This document shows, piece by piece, positions 55,199-64,000 of a DNA stretch of 64,000 nt. Under the pieces are notes generated by a model. The model saw only the letters and a list, made by a program, of their open reading frames with translations, had not been told where the DNA came from and did no database searches. The DNA is taken from assembly GCF_003610295.1 (NCBI RefSeq), contig NZ_RAPV01000001.1, positions 5,084,001 to 5,148,000 on the forward strand, read 5' to 3'. Position 1 is the stretch's first letter; every line of letters begins with the position of its first letter. The stretch is from Paraburkholderia sp. BL23I1N1. GTDB lineage: Bacteria > Pseudomonadota > Gammaproteobacteria > Burkholderiales > Burkholderiaceae. A program made the position numbers and the translations under genes.

Positions 55199-56113
55199 AT
55201 GGAGAGCTTCCGGTTAGTAACCTACAGCACCAGCGGCGGACCGCGAGCCGGGATCGTCGCGGCCGACCGCGTGTACGACGCAGCAGACCTACTTTGGGAT
55301 CATGGTTGCCCGACTGTCCTGGAACTTCTGCGCAACTGGGAGAACGTCCTGCCGGCTCTACGTGAGGCAGTGGCGAGGCGCGAAAGCCATCCGAGCAGCG
55401 CGCTCGAAGGTGTTCAACTACTAGCTCCAATTCTTTACCCGCCTGCCGTGTTTTGTGCCGGCGCAAATTACACCGATCACGTCTCGCGAATGGCAGCCAA
55501 GCTGGGACTGGAGCGCTTTCCGAACCCGAAAAGTGTCGGAAGCAAGCCATTCCACTTCCTCAAAGCCTCGCGGTGCTGCGTCGGTCCGGGTGCCGAAGTG
55601 CGGGCACCGTCGCGCGACGTGGACTGGGAGGTCGAACTGGTGGCCGTAATTGGCAAACCCGCGCGACACGTGAAGGTTGACGAAGCGCTGTCTTACGTTG
55701 CCGGCTATATGGTTGGCAATGATCTTACTGCACGCGACCTGGCCCGGCGCCCAGAAATCCCATCGTCTCTCCCGTTCAGCTTCAGTTGGCTCGACGCTAA
55801 AAGCTTTGAGGATTCGGCTCCCATCGGACCTTGGATTGTTCCGGCGGAAGATGTCGGCGATCCACTCAAATTAGATCTGAAGACCTGGGTCAACGGCGAA
55901 CTTAAGCAGGACTCCAACACGTCGAAAATGATCTTCAGTGTTCAGGAGCAGATCGCTTACCTGTCTGAGCAGATCACGTTAAACCCTGGCGACATCATAT
56001 TTACGGGTACTCCAGCGGGTGCTGGAGCGGAAACCGGTGAGTTCATGAAGCACGGCGATACGGTAACGGTGTGGATCGAGAAAATCGGTCAACTGACGAC
56101 GAAGATCGTGTAG
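55199..56113 (+). CDS. fumarylacetoacetate hydrolase family protein
   Basis: FAH-fold enzyme of 304 residues: CAGANYTDHVSRMA, metal-binding glutamates in DVDWEVELVAVIGK, AGYMVGNDLTARD and IIFTGTPAGAGAETG. Longer than the paralogue at 47037 and clearly divergent, so not a recent duplicate. Role likely hydrolysis or decarboxylation of a ring-cleavage product. ATG 55199 has AAGAGA before it; a TTG three codons earlier is in frame. Confidence 0.9.
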   Translation: MESFRLVTYSTSGGPRAGIVAADRVYDAADLLWDHGCPTVLELLRNWENVLPALREAVARRESHPSSALEGVQLLAPILYPPAVFCAGANYTDHVSRMAAKLGLERFPNPKSVGSKPFHFLKASRCCVGPGAEVRAPSRDVDWEVELVAVIGKPARHVKVDEALSYVAGYMVGNDLTARDLARRPEIPSSLPFSFSWLDAKSFEDSAPIGPWIVPAEDVGDPLKLDLKTWVNGELKQDSNTSKMIFSVQEQIAYLSEQITLNPGDIIFTGTPAGAGAETGEFMKHGDTVTVWIEKIGQLTTKIV

Positions 56114-56224
56114 GGGCTAAATAGGTGTGTTGCGGTCCCCCTCACAGCGCTGCGCCGCAGGAATGAACAGATGCGCGAGGGACGGGAGTGTGTGCAATTT
56201 GTATGTAATGGCCAAGGAGCGCCA

Positions 56225-57769
56225 ATGTTTGGAAATCATTCCGCCAGCTACGACATCGCTATCATCGGTGCTGGCCCCGTCGGCCTTACCGCTGCCAATC
56301 TGGCGATGGCGCATGGTCTGACCGCCGTGGTGGTCGAAAAGGAGGCCCGCCCGTTTCCCCTTCCACGTGCGATCCACTTCAATGGAGACGTACTGCGCGT
56401 CTTTCAGGGCGTGGGACTTGCAAACATGCTGCAGCCACAGATCGGCACACAGCGGGGCACGACGATTTACGGCGCGGACGGAGAGCCCACCAAAAGGTTG
56501 CACTTCTTGGAAGACGACAGCACGGGATGGTGCAAACAGTATTCCTTTTACCAGCCGCTGCTCGAAGCGACGCTGAGAGACAACCTCGTCGAGCGCCAGG
56601 GAATCGATGTGCGGCATGCCTGCGAAGTCGTAGGCATGGTGCAGAATCCGTCGGGCGTTACTCTGAACGTTTCAGGCGCCAGCGGCGACGTCGAAATTTC
56701 CGCCAGGTACGTGCTTGCGTGCGACGGCGCCCGTAGCTTCGCGCGCTCATCGCTTCAGATTGAGATGGAGAACCTCGGCGTCGCCGAAAACTGGATCGTT
56801 GTTGACGTGTTCTTCGACGAAGGCAGTCCTCTGCCACCAGATAGGACCGTCATCTATTCCGACCCGGACCAGCCCGCAGTATATGTCCCCGGACCTGGCC
56901 TGCACCGACGATTCGAATGGCAACTCGGTCCCGATGAAGACCCACAGGCCGCGAACACGAGGGAAAACGTCGCGCGAACCCTTGCGCGGTGGACCGACCC
57001 CGATCGGGTCGAAATCATCAGGCACGCGGCCTACACGTTTAATGCGATGATCGCTGAAACTTGGCGCTCGGGCCGAATCTTTCTGGCTGGCGACGCGGCT
57101 CACAGAACGCCGCCTTTCCTTGGGCAGGGGATGGGCCATGGCGTTCGTGACGTTTCGAACCTCGTATGGAAGATTGCAGCGGAGATTCGGGGCGCCGCCC
57201 CCGCACTGCTCGAGAGTTACGAGGCAGAGCGCAAGCCACATGTCCGCACCATCATCCAAAGAGCGATCGAAGTAGGCCGCGGCATGGGCATACGTGACCG
57301 CACCGACGCGACCGCGCGCGATCTCGCAATGCGCTCTGCTGGCCCTTTGGACCGGACCGAAACAGACAAGCTGATGCCGCCCGTGGCCGCAGGGTTCATC
57401 GGTCGCGGCAAGGCCGCAGGCACGGCCTTTCCGCAGCCGTTCGTTTCATTCGAAGGCCGGTCGATGCGACTGGACGATGTCATTGGAATCCGTTCTGCCG
57501 TCATAACACGCTGTGACCTGGAGCCGTCAATTGCCGAGCGCCTGGCTACCGATAATTCGGTTTGCTGGCTGAGCGTGAGTCCCTCCGCCCGGGCCCCCGG
57601 GTCGTTGCACCTTGAAAAAGCCGAGGCTGTGGTGGCCTGGTTCGATACGGTCGGCGCCGATATTGTCGTTGTGCGGCCCGACCGCTGCGTGTTCGACCAT
57701 GCCGGGGAGGCCGAGGCCGGCGAAATTCTGCAACCTTATCTGTCGACGATCCATGTCGCGCAATCGTGA
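56225..57769 (+). CDS. MhpA-like FAD-dependent aromatic hydroxylase
   Basis: Flavin hydroxylase of 514 residues resembling 3-(3-hydroxyphenyl)propionate hydroxylase. FAD motif AIIGAGPVGLTAANLAMAHG, then PLPRAIHFNGDVLRVF, DGARS (VLACDGARSFAR), and the intact FLAGDAAHRTPPFLGQGMGH. A C-terminal thioredoxin-like domain follows. I chose the ATG at 56225, nine bases after AAGGAG. Compared with the hydroxylase at 43169 it keeps the normal GD motif. Likely prepares the ring for the extradiol dioxygenase at 58675. Confidence 0.9.
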   Translation: MFGNHSASYDIAIIGAGPVGLTAANLAMAHGLTAVVVEKEARPFPLPRAIHFNGDVLRVFQGVGLANMLQPQIGTQRGTTIYGADGEPTKRLHFLEDDSTGWCKQYSFYQPLLEATLRDNLVERQGIDVRHACEVVGMVQNPSGVTLNVSGASGDVEISARYVLACDGARSFARSSLQIEMENLGVAENWIVVDVFFDEGSPLPPDRTVIYSDPDQPAVYVPGPGLHRRFEWQLGPDEDPQAANTRENVARTLARWTDPDRVEIIRHAAYTFNAMIAETWRSGRIFLAGDAAHRTPPFLGQGMGHGVRDVSNLVWKIAAEIRGAAPALLESYEAERKPHVRTIIQRAIEVGRGMGIRDRTDATARDLAMRSAGPLDRTETDKLMPPVAAGFIGRGKAAGTAFPQPFVSFEGRSMRLDDVIGIRSAVITRCDLEPSIAERLATDNSVCWLSVSPSARAPGSLHLEKAEAVVAWFDTVGADIVVVRPDRCVFDHAGEAEAGEILQPYLSTIHVAQS

Positions 57770-57871
57770 GTCGGACGACCCGTAAGGGAGCGGATTGAAC
57801 TAGCACGTAACACAAACAGATTTTATGAACTTGCTGCGCTCGTCACGAGCGGTAAATGGAGACATGACAAA

Positions 57872-58630
57872 ATGAACCGTCTTTCTAACAAGGTATGCAT
57901 CATCACAGGCGGCGCTGGCAGCCTCGGTCTGGCCTCTGCCCGTTTGCTTCAAAGCGAGGGAGCGAACATCGTGCTCGTCGACCTTTCTGAGGATCGTTTG
58001 CGCGAAGCTGTAGAGACTCTCGACCCGTCGCGCACACTGACAGTCGCTGCCGATGTAAGTGACGTAACGGACGTTCAGCGCTACGTGGCCGCCACCGTGG
58101 ACCGTTTCGGTGGCATCGACGTGCTTTTCAGCAACGCGGGAAATGACGGCCCCGTGCTGCCTCTTACCGCATATCCCGAGGACGACTTTGACAGTGTTAT
58201 GAAGGTCCATGTCCGGGGCAGCTTCCTCGCATGCAAGTACACCGTCCCGGCGATGCGCGAAGGTGGAAGCATCATCATCACCTCGAGCATTGTCGGCGTG
58301 AAAGGCGCAGTGAACAACTGCGCCTATTCCACCGCGAAGCATGCGCTCGTCGGTCTCGCGCGATGCCTGGCGAAAGAGGTGGCCTCCCGGGGTATTCGCG
58401 TGAACACAATCAATCCCGGGCCAGTGAACAACCCGTTCATGAAGGCAGCCGAAGAGCGGTGGACGGCCAGGACGGGACAGGATCGCACAGCTTTCATGAA
58501 CAGCCTGATTCCCTTGGGCCGGCATGCAGAACCCGAGGAGATTGCCAAATCTGTCCTTTATCTCGCATCGGACGATAGCTCCTTCACTACGGGCTCCGCG
58601 CTCATGGTCGACGGCGGTATGGGCGGCTAG
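57872..58630 (+). CDS. short-chain dehydrogenase/reductase
   Basis: Classical SDR of 252 residues: cofactor loop ITGGAGSLGLASARLL, acidic residue in VLVDLS favouring NAD, SNAGNDGP, catalytic serine in IITSSIVG and YSTAKHALVG, and C-terminal DDSSFTTGSALMVDGGM. AATGGAGAC precedes the ATG. It probably oxidises an alcohol or dihydrodiol in the same pathway as its neighbours. Confidence 0.9.
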   Translation: MNRLSNKVCIITGGAGSLGLASARLLQSEGANIVLVDLSEDRLREAVETLDPSRTLTVAADVSDVTDVQRYVAATVDRFGGIDVLFSNAGNDGPVLPLTAYPEDDFDSVMKVHVRGSFLACKYTVPAMREGGSIIITSSIVGVKGAVNNCAYSTAKHALVGLARCLAKEVASRGIRVNTINPGPVNNPFMKAAEERWTARTGQDRTAFMNSLIPLGRHAEPEEIAKSVLYLASDDSSFTTGSALMVDGGMGG

Positions 58631-58674
58631 TGGACGGTGACGACCTTTATCATTAACGTTTACGGGCTGTCATA

Positions 58675-59919
58675 ATGAAACCCTCTGCTTCAACCATTCA
58701 GCAGCCGCAGCGCACGTATTCGGTGGGCGGCGTCAAGCTCCCTCGTCCGTTCCAGATCCGCCGGCTTGGGCACTTCGGCTACAACGTCCGCGACCTCCAG
58801 GCGTGTCTGAAATTTTATCGGGACGTTCTCGGCTTTAGAATTTCCGACCCCATCGACTTCAGGCCGATGATTGATGACGTGGCTGTCAAAGCAGCTTTGG
58901 GCGAACACTCTGGCTATTTTATGCGCCACAGTGGAGATCACCATTCGTTTGTGCTGTTTGACAAACGCGCCATGGACGCGCGCAGGCCGAACAATCCATT
59001 CCCCGAGGTGCTGGTGAACCAGATCACCTGGCAGGTGAACAGCCTCGAGGAGGTGGTGGACGCTGCCCGGTACTTTGAGGACAAGGATGTCCCTCGCCTG
59101 CGGAGCGGCCGCGACACGCCTGGTTCGAACTGGCACACCTATGGATTCGACCCGGACGGCCACATTGTCGAAGTCTATTACGGCATCGAACAGATTGGCT
59201 GGGACGGCTACAGTAAGCCGCGTTCGATGTACGACCGGGGCTTTCGCGAGGTGCCACCGCTTCCGCAGATCTGCGAGCAGGAAGAAGTCATCGCAGCGCT
59301 GGACAAGAAGATAAGCCCTGCTGATGGCTACGTTGACCGCGGTGTCGACGTAGCGAAATATGAGGTCCAGGGAATTCTACTGCCGAGGCCTTTTGTGGTG
59401 ACGGCGATCGGGCCGCTCAAGCTTTTTGTCGGCGACGTCGAGGTGGCGAGTCGCTTCTATCGTGAACGACTGGGACTAAGCGTGACCGAAGAACGGTCGG
59501 TGGAAGGGTGCCGGGCCACGTTCCTCCGAGCGGGAGGCGAGCATCACTCGATTGCGCTTTTCGACATCGCACTGCGCGAGAGGCTAGGCGTTCGTGCTGA
59601 CTCGACGACGCTTTCGTTCGGCGTCCGAGTAGGCTCCTACGCGCAGCTCCGGGCGGCGGCGGCCTGGCTGACCGCGGCCGGGGCTCGTCGCGTCGATCTG
59701 CCGTCCGAGATTTCGCCAGGCCTGCGGTACTCGGTTTTCTTTGAGGATCCCGACAACCATCTCGTGGAACTGTATAGCGAAATGGACCAGGTAGGCTGGG
59801 ACGGTCGCGTCCGCGAGCCAAGCTTGCTTCCCAACAGGGACGTTCAGACGTGGCCAGAGAGTATTGAACCAGTTGGCTCGACTTTTCTGGGCGAGCCTTT
59901 CTTTGGCCCCATGCTTTGA
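58675..59919 (+). CDS. two-domain VOC extradiol dioxygenase
   Basis: Protein of 414 residues made of two vicinal-oxygen-chelate units (about 22-180 and 235-385). Unit 1: RRLGHFGYNVRDLQACLKFY, HSGDHHSFVLFD, FDPDGHIVEVYYG. Unit 2: LKLFVGDVEVASRFYRERLG, GGEHHSIALFD, DPDNHLVELYSEMDQVGWDG. Both keep potential H-x-E metal ligands, so I cannot tell which is catalytic. Longer than usual catechol 2,3-dioxygenases because of an N-terminal extension and a linker. Likely ring cleavage of the hydroxylated intermediate. Confidence 0.85.
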   Translation: MKPSASTIQQPQRTYSVGGVKLPRPFQIRRLGHFGYNVRDLQACLKFYRDVLGFRISDPIDFRPMIDDVAVKAALGEHSGYFMRHSGDHHSFVLFDKRAMDARRPNNPFPEVLVNQITWQVNSLEEVVDAARYFEDKDVPRLRSGRDTPGSNWHTYGFDPDGHIVEVYYGIEQIGWDGYSKPRSMYDRGFREVPPLPQICEQEEVIAALDKKISPADGYVDRGVDVAKYEVQGILLPRPFVVTAIGPLKLFVGDVEVASRFYRERLGLSVTEERSVEGCRATFLRAGGEHHSIALFDIALRERLGVRADSTTLSFGVRVGSYAQLRAAAAWLTAAGARRVDLPSEISPGLRYSVFFEDPDNHLVELYSEMDQVGWDGRVREPSLLPNRDVQTWPESIEPVGSTFLGEPFFGPML

Positions 59920-59950
59920 GAAACCGACTTTTAACTGAGAGGGGGCGTTG

Positions 59951-60343
59951 ATGACGCATTCCGCAACTCCATACTCTGCTGAAGACGATGCGCTCGAAAC
60001 CCTTAAGAAGAGTTTCAACCGCATGACAATGTACGTAGTGACGCTGGATACCAGCGCGCTTGACCCTGATCCAGTGAGGCTATTTAGCCATCTTACGTGG
60101 CTGAAAGAGCAGGAGGCGGGGGGTGTCATCGCTTTTACGGGTCTTCGATTCGATGGAGGCAACAGGCCGGTGGATGGCATGACCGTTCTGCGCGCCGGAA
60201 GCTTCCAGGAAGCAGAACGCATTGTTGCAAGCGACCCATTTGTGGCCGCCGGCGCGACCGCGACGATTCACCGATGGGACGTGGCGGCCGGTGCCATGTC
60301 GTTTTCTGTTCGATTGTCCGACCGGTCCGTGGGTGTGATATGA
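59951..60343 (+). CDS. YCII-related domain protein
   Basis: Small protein of 130 residues with the YCII pattern: VVTLDTSALDPDPVRLFSHL, a glycine-rich GVIAFTGLRF and FQEAERIVASDPFVAAGATA. YCII proteins are small ferredoxin-like-fold enzymes, some acting as muconolactone-isomerase-like or dehalogenase helpers. It overlaps the amidohydrolase start by four bases (ATGA at 60340), so the two are coupled. Start is ATG 59951 after GAGAGGGG. Confidence 0.82.
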   Translation: MTHSATPYSAEDDALETLKKSFNRMTMYVVTLDTSALDPDPVRLFSHLTWLKEQEAGGVIAFTGLRFDGGNRPVDGMTVLRAGSFQEAERIVASDPFVAAGATATIHRWDVAAGAMSFSVRLSDRSVGVI

Positions 60344-61365
60344 GCGCGGATGCAAAGCTTGAGAGCGCGATGACGAGCAGCAACATTGTCGACGTACATT
60401 CCCATGCGCTGCTGCCGATCTGGCGCAAAGCCGCGGCGCGGGCGCAGGGTCGGGGGGACGACACGCCGGAGATACTGGGTAGGCCCGCGCCGCCCTGGAG
60501 CGAAGCGGCTCACCTTGCCGTGATGGACGCTCATGGCATCACCATGAGCGTTCTTTCGTGGCCTTCCGCCGCTGAGGGTATCCCGAGCGCGGAGGCGGCG
60601 AGTCTCGTGCGGGGCATGAACGAGGCCTTGGCCGAGATCGTGTCGCGCCAGCCGACACGGTTCGGTGCGTTCGCCTCATTGCCGCTGGGCGATCCCGACG
60701 CACTGGCGGCGGAGAGCGTCTATGCGCTCGATGTGCTCGGGCTGGATGGCATCTCCTGTACCCCCCAGATGCAGGGCTACTATCTGGGCGAAGCACGCTA
60801 CGACGACTGGTTCGCTGAGCTTGATCGCCGCGGCGCGGTACTTTTCGTCCATCCCTCGGCTCCCCCTGGCCAGGACGCGCTCCACTCAGTCGTCCATCCA
60901 GCGATCCTCGAGTTTATGTTTGACACGACTCGCGCGGTAGCAAACCTGGTCTTCACGGGAGCGCGGCGACGATTTCCAAACATCCGCATCGTCTGCGCGC
61001 ATGGCGGCGGGGTCACTCCTTATCTGGCCCACCGGATGGGCCTGCTCGGTCCCGCGAGGGCGACGTTGTATGGGGGCGAGTCTCTCAGCCGGGACGAGAT
61101 CCTTCACGACCTCTCCTCCTTCGATTTCGACCTGACGGCCTCAACTTCGCATGTGCAGCTTCAGGCGCTTTGTGAACTGGTCGGATCGGCTCGATTGATG
61201 TTTGGGTTTGACTTTCCTATGATGGCCACGAGCAGCATTGCGCCCGCCCTTCAGGCGCTGCGGGACACGCATATTTTTACCGCCGATGAAAAGATGGCCA
61301 TCGCGTCTGGTAACGCACTCAGATTGTTGCCGAAGGCAGCGCGCCGGCTGAGTACCGGTAGCTGA
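60340..61365 (+). CDS. amidohydrolase family 2 (ACMSD-like decarboxylase)
   Basis: Metal-dependent enzyme of 341 residues, the length of 2-amino-3-carboxymuconate-semialdehyde decarboxylase and its relatives (5-carboxyvanillate, gamma-resorcylate decarboxylases). Metal ligands: HxH in VDVHSHALLP, His in VLFVHPSAPP, His in CAHGGGVTPYLAHRM and Asp in FGFDFPMM. It probably decarboxylates an aromatic acid or ring-cleavage product. Last gene of the second aromatic cluster. Confidence 0.88.
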   Translation: MSADAKLESAMTSSNIVDVHSHALLPIWRKAAARAQGRGDDTPEILGRPAPPWSEAAHLAVMDAHGITMSVLSWPSAAEGIPSAEAASLVRGMNEALAEIVSRQPTRFGAFASLPLGDPDALAAESVYALDVLGLDGISCTPQMQGYYLGEARYDDWFAELDRRGAVLFVHPSAPPGQDALHSVVHPAILEFMFDTTRAVANLVFTGARRRFPNIRIVCAHGGGVTPYLAHRMGLLGPARATLYGGESLSRDEILHDLSSFDFDLTASTSHVQLQALCELVGSARLMFGFDFPMMATSSIAPALQALRDTHIFTADEKMAIASGNALRLLPKAARRLSTGS

Positions 61366-62262
61366 AGACGTTGGCTGCGCCACACGCCGTGTGGTCTGGC
61401 AGAACCAAGGCTCGAAGCGGCAGGCACTCGCCTGGCGTGTGCCGATGCGACAAGCCTTGATCTCAGCGGAAAGAACTAGCGAAGTGAAGCTCATAGAGGC
61501 GGGAGCGGCTGCCGAGCGCCCGGAGCGCCGCCATCGGTAGAACGAGGGCGCGCGGCGCTGACCTGGCACCGCAAACTGCTGCGCGCCCTTGGCCGTGCAA
61601 CCGGTCCGCCTCCACTTTTCCACTTCTGGTCTTCGGTGGTTCGCTGAACACGCTGTTCGCATCGCCAGGCACTGGTCCGGTGTAGTGAACCGCACTGCGT
61701 GTCTGCCGGCCCGAAAGGCGTCCGTCCATTTCCGTCTCCGACTGACAGACGCTGCGCGCGAACGGCGCGCCACGCCATCGTTTGCATCGGGGAGCAACAT
61801 CTCAGTGCGGCGGACCTTTTCTCTATAACGAGGCTGTATACGGACGTGACAGTTCAACGTCGAACGATGGTCTGACCCACGGCGCTTACGGTAACAACAA
61901 CTTTCACTCCGCCACCGAGGCAGTGTCGAACGGCAACCCGATCTATGGTCACAGTCAGGCGGGTCTGTTCACCGGCATCATGACGCTGTTTTGATTGATG
62001 AGCGGACGGGCAGCCAAGCGTTGATTGGCTCTTGTTCGCAGATCTTTCCGTCGTTTATCGGCGGAGCACGCAGGTGTGAACGTCCTCCACCACGACATAT
62101 CGGTGCTTTTCGGACGCTTGGCCGCTGGCGTTACGGTCTCTCAACCCGGCGCAGCGGCGTCTTGTTGAAGCGCTTTTTGGCCGAAAGGCGCTCTTACTCG
62201 GGAATACCCGCACTTCCACTTACTTGAACGAGGCCTCTCTGCGTGCTAACGTGCCGTTACGG
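61366..62262. other. gene-poor stretch with an outer-membrane protein tail
   Basis: About 900 bases. On the plus strand near 61806-61994, GNNNFHSATEAVSNGNPIYG followed by HSQAGLFTGIMTLF and a TGA looks like the C-terminus of an outer-membrane barrel, ending in phenylalanine; the rest of that gene is missing. No other coding region is convincing. Confidence 0.4.
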
Positions 62263-62278
62263 ACGTTATCGATAACGT
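62263..62278. promoter_or_regulatory. LacI/GalR-type palindrome
   Basis: ACGTTATCGATAACGT, a perfect 16-base palindrome with central CG, the layout of operators for LacI/GalR-family sugar and sugar-acid regulators. It lies about 790 bases upstream of the IlvD/Edd dehydratase gene, with the PIN gene between; no LacI gene is visible in the window. Confidence 0.5.
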
Positions 62279-62528
62279 TACTTTAACTCTGCAAGCACAA
62301 AAGCCTTGGCATAAGTGGAAGGCAGTTGGGCGAATCCGGAGGGAGGTGACATCTCGATGGAAAAAGTATCAAGAGCCTTGTGGTGACGGATCGAGGGCAC
62401 CACACGATCGAGATGCGACCACATCCTCCGCGAGGTACAAACCCGCTGGAGTCATTGCGCGCCTCGATAGTTCACTATGATTTGAACGGCATTGGTGAGC
62501 AGGTCGCTGACTCGGAAGGAGTTCACCA

Positions 62529-62945
62529 ATGATCACGTTGGATACCTACGGCGCAATCTACTGGCCAGGTGATTGCACTGAGCTAAGCGATGCGACTCGC
62601 ATGGAAATCGCGGACACGCTTGACGGAGGTGAGGTGCCCATCTCGTCCATTAGCGTCCTCGAGGTCGCGCAGTTTGCCGAAATCGGACGGCTCGCGCTTT
62701 CGATCGAAGACGTATGGATGGTTCCTGTGGTCACGGCAATCGTTATGCTCGCAGCGTCGATGCCCCCTGTTTTGCGGGTTGCCCAGCGGCTCAGTGCAGC
62801 CCACGGCACGTTGGGTGTTCCACTTGCCACGCTGGACCTGCGGGTTCGCAAACTCACGCAGGTCGAAACGTGGGACATAGAGCGATTGCTATGGAGATTG
62901 CAATTGACGTGTGTCGCAGGATCGAGTCGGCTGAGTGGCGCATGA
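62529..62945 (+). CDS. PIN domain protein, VapC-like, missing one acidic residue
   Basis: Protein of 138 residues. PIN ribonuclease toxin features: D5 in MITLDTYGAI, E45 in SVLEVAQFAE and D103 in VPLATLDLRV. The usual central motif with an acidic residue (GDPADR-like, around residues 80-88) is replaced by VLRVAQRL, so the nuclease site is probably not intact. GGAAGGAG before the ATG is a strong ribosome binding site. No VapB antitoxin gene is visible upstream. Possibly a decayed toxin. Confidence 0.65.
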   Translation: MITLDTYGAIYWPGDCTELSDATRMEIADTLDGGEVPISSISVLEVAQFAEIGRLALSIEDVWMVPVVTAIVMLAASMPPVLRVAQRLSAAHGTLGVPLATLDLRVRKLTQVETWDIERLLWRLQLTCVAGSSRLSGA

Positions 62946-63071
62946 AAAGCACGGATATCTCGACACTGTTGCCAATCGCACCGGCTGTTCGACTCGGGCG
63001 ATGGGCCGTTGGCCGAATCGAACGGTCACAGGTAACACGCCGTTTAAATATATACCAACGGAGTACAGCAC

Positions 63072-64000
63072 ATGTTCCCATCGACCGCACGTCGCCTTCG
63101 CAGCCAGGAATGGTTCGACGATCCTTCGCACGCGGATATGACTGCGCTCTATGTCGAGCGCTTCATGAACTACGGCCTCACGCGCGAAGAGCTGCAGTCC
63201 GGCAGGCCGGTCATCGGCATTGCGCAGACGGGTAGCGATCTCGCGCCCTGTAACCGCCATCATATCGAGCTGGCTGCGCGCACGAAGGCGGGCATCCGCG
63301 ACGCGGGCGGCATTCCAATGGAGTTCCCCTTGCATCCCCTCGCCGAGCAGAGCCGCCGTCCGACGGCCGCGCTCGATCGCAACCTCGCGTATCTTGGCCT
63401 TGTCGAAATCCTGCATGGCTTTCCGCTCGATGGCGTGGTGCTCACCACGGGCTGCGACAAGACCACGCCCGCATGCCTGATGGCGGCCGCCACCATCGAC
63501 ATGCCGGCCATTGTGCTATCGGGTGGCCCGATGCTCGACGGCTGGTACCAGGGCAAGCGCGTCGGTTCAGGTACGGTCATCTGGCACGCGCGCAATCTGC
63601 TCGCAACGGGGGAAATCGACTACGAAGGTTTCATGGAACTGACGGCGGCGTCGTCGCCCTCCATCGGCCATTGCAATACGATGGGTACGGCGCTATCGAT
63701 GAATAGCCTCGCGGAAGCACTCGGCATGTCGTTGCCCGGATGCGCGAGCATTCCCGCTGCTTATCGCGAGCGCGGCCAGATGGCGTATGCGACAGGTAAG
63801 CGCATCGTCGAAATGGTGCGTGAAGATCTGAAGCCGTCGCGCATCATGACGAAAGAGGCCTTCGAGAACGCAATCGTGGTCGCATCCGCGCTCGGCGCAT
63901 CGAGCAACTGTCCACCGCATCTGATCGCGATTGCGCGGCACATGGGTGTGGAGCTGAGTCTCGAGGACTGGCAGTGCGTCGGTGAGCAGGTGCCGTTGCT
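63072..64000 (+). CDS. IlvD/Edd family sugar-acid dehydratase, 3' end outside window
   Basis: At least 309 residues, running off the right edge. Fe-S dehydratase of the IlvD/Edd family, closest in feel to L-arabinonate/D-xylonate dehydratases: [35 protein letters not shown] and [15 protein letters not shown] supply the cluster cysteines. ATG 63072 is nine bases after GGAG. Catalyses dehydration of an aldonic acid to the 2-keto-3-deoxy acid. No partners are visible; they may lie beyond 64000. Confidence 0.88.
   Translation, partial: MFPSTARRLRSQEWFDDPSHADMTALYVERFMNYGLTREELQSGRPVIGIAQTGSDLAPCNRHHIELAARTKAGIRDAGGIPMEFPLHPLAEQSRRPTAALDRNLAYLGLVEILHGFPLDGVVLTTGCDKTTPACLMAAATIDMPAIVLSGGPMLDGWYQGKRVGSGTVIWHARNLLATGEIDYEGFMELTAASSPSIGHCNTMGTALSMNSLAEALGMSLPGCASIPAAYRERGQMAYATGKRIVEMVREDLKPSRIMTKEAFENAIVVASALGASSNCPPHLIAIARHMGVELSLEDWQCVGEQVPL

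Noticed and set aside
1..64000. CRISPR array, tRNA, rRNA or tRNA-linked attachment site
   Set aside because: None recognised by reading; the island at 16-30 kb has no tRNA gene at either side in the window.

Overview
The window looks like a chromosome or large-replicon segment of a Burkholderia-group betaproteobacterium (Paraburkholderia/Caballeronia type). This is an inference from high GC, the families present (DUF1488, DUF4148, slipin/NfeD pair, mmsA-mmsB valine operon, several LysR-controlled aromatic clusters) and a long inverted repeat of a kind I associate with these genomes. No rRNA, tRNA, CRISPR array or replication origin was seen.

Layout. (1) 0.3-16.1 kb is mostly conserved backbone: DUF1488 protein, cytochrome b561, purine permease, DUF4148 protein, slipin plus NfeD-type protease, then an IS4-family element with a clean 10-bp target duplication, then an AraC-type regulator divergent from a six-gene branched-chain (valine/isobutyrate) degradation operon: acyl-CoA dehydrogenase, acyl-CoA synthetase, mmsA, mmsB, enoyl-CoA hydratase, 3-hydroxyisobutyryl-CoA hydrolase. 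(2) 16.2-30 kb is an accessory, decaying region: an MFS gene that has lost its start, an AT-rich stretch with direct repeats, an XRE regulator with candidate operators, and a string of small genes resembling toxin-antitoxin parts (AbiEi-like gene plus a wrecked tandem copy, MbcA/ParS-like, two HigA-N-terminus-like genes, DUF2442, orphan CcdA). These are followed by HU, a pair of large helical-repeat-like proteins, and a DUF1016 (YhcG) nuclease-like pseudogene cut by an IS5/IS427-type element. A palindrome TTTTCGCG-N2-CGCGAAAA occurs three times here. (3) 30.1-37.8 kb is a catabolic unit: aldehyde dehydrogenase, ThDP-dependent decarboxylase/ligase, Rieske oxygenase, SDR and alpha/beta hydrolase on the plus strand, facing a convergent gene for an HTH-citrate-synthase fusion protein. 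The same dyad (TTGATT-N4-AATCAA) sits upstream of both transcription units. (4) 38.3-39.0 kb carries a deletion chimera of an IS21 and an ISL3 transposase. (5) 39.5-48.9 kb is a LysR-controlled aromatic cluster: MFS, porin, flavin hydroxylase, amidohydrolase, alpha/beta hydrolase, FAH-family hydrolase, extradiol dioxygenase. (6) 49.5-51.9 kb encodes a large exported protein of unknown function. (7) 52.3-61.4 kb is a second LysR-led aromatic cluster: MFS, FAH-family hydrolase, MhpA-like hydroxylase, SDR, two-domain extradiol dioxygenase, YCII protein, ACMSD-like amidohydrolase. (8) 61.4-63 kb is gene-poor, with an outer-membrane protein tail, a LacI-type palindrome and a PIN-domain protein missing an acidic residue. 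(9) An IlvD/Edd sugar-acid dehydratase runs off the right edge.

How it fits together. Clusters 5 and 7 have analogous parts (transport, ring hydroxylation, extradiol cleavage, FAH-type hydrolysis, amidohydrolase) and probably each feed a different aromatic compound through meta-cleavage. Cluster 3 combines 2-oxo-acid decarboxylation or ligation, aldehyde oxidation and a Rieske oxygenase under a regulator built on a citrate-synthase fold; this is the most unusual arrangement in the window. Substrates cannot be read from sequence alone.
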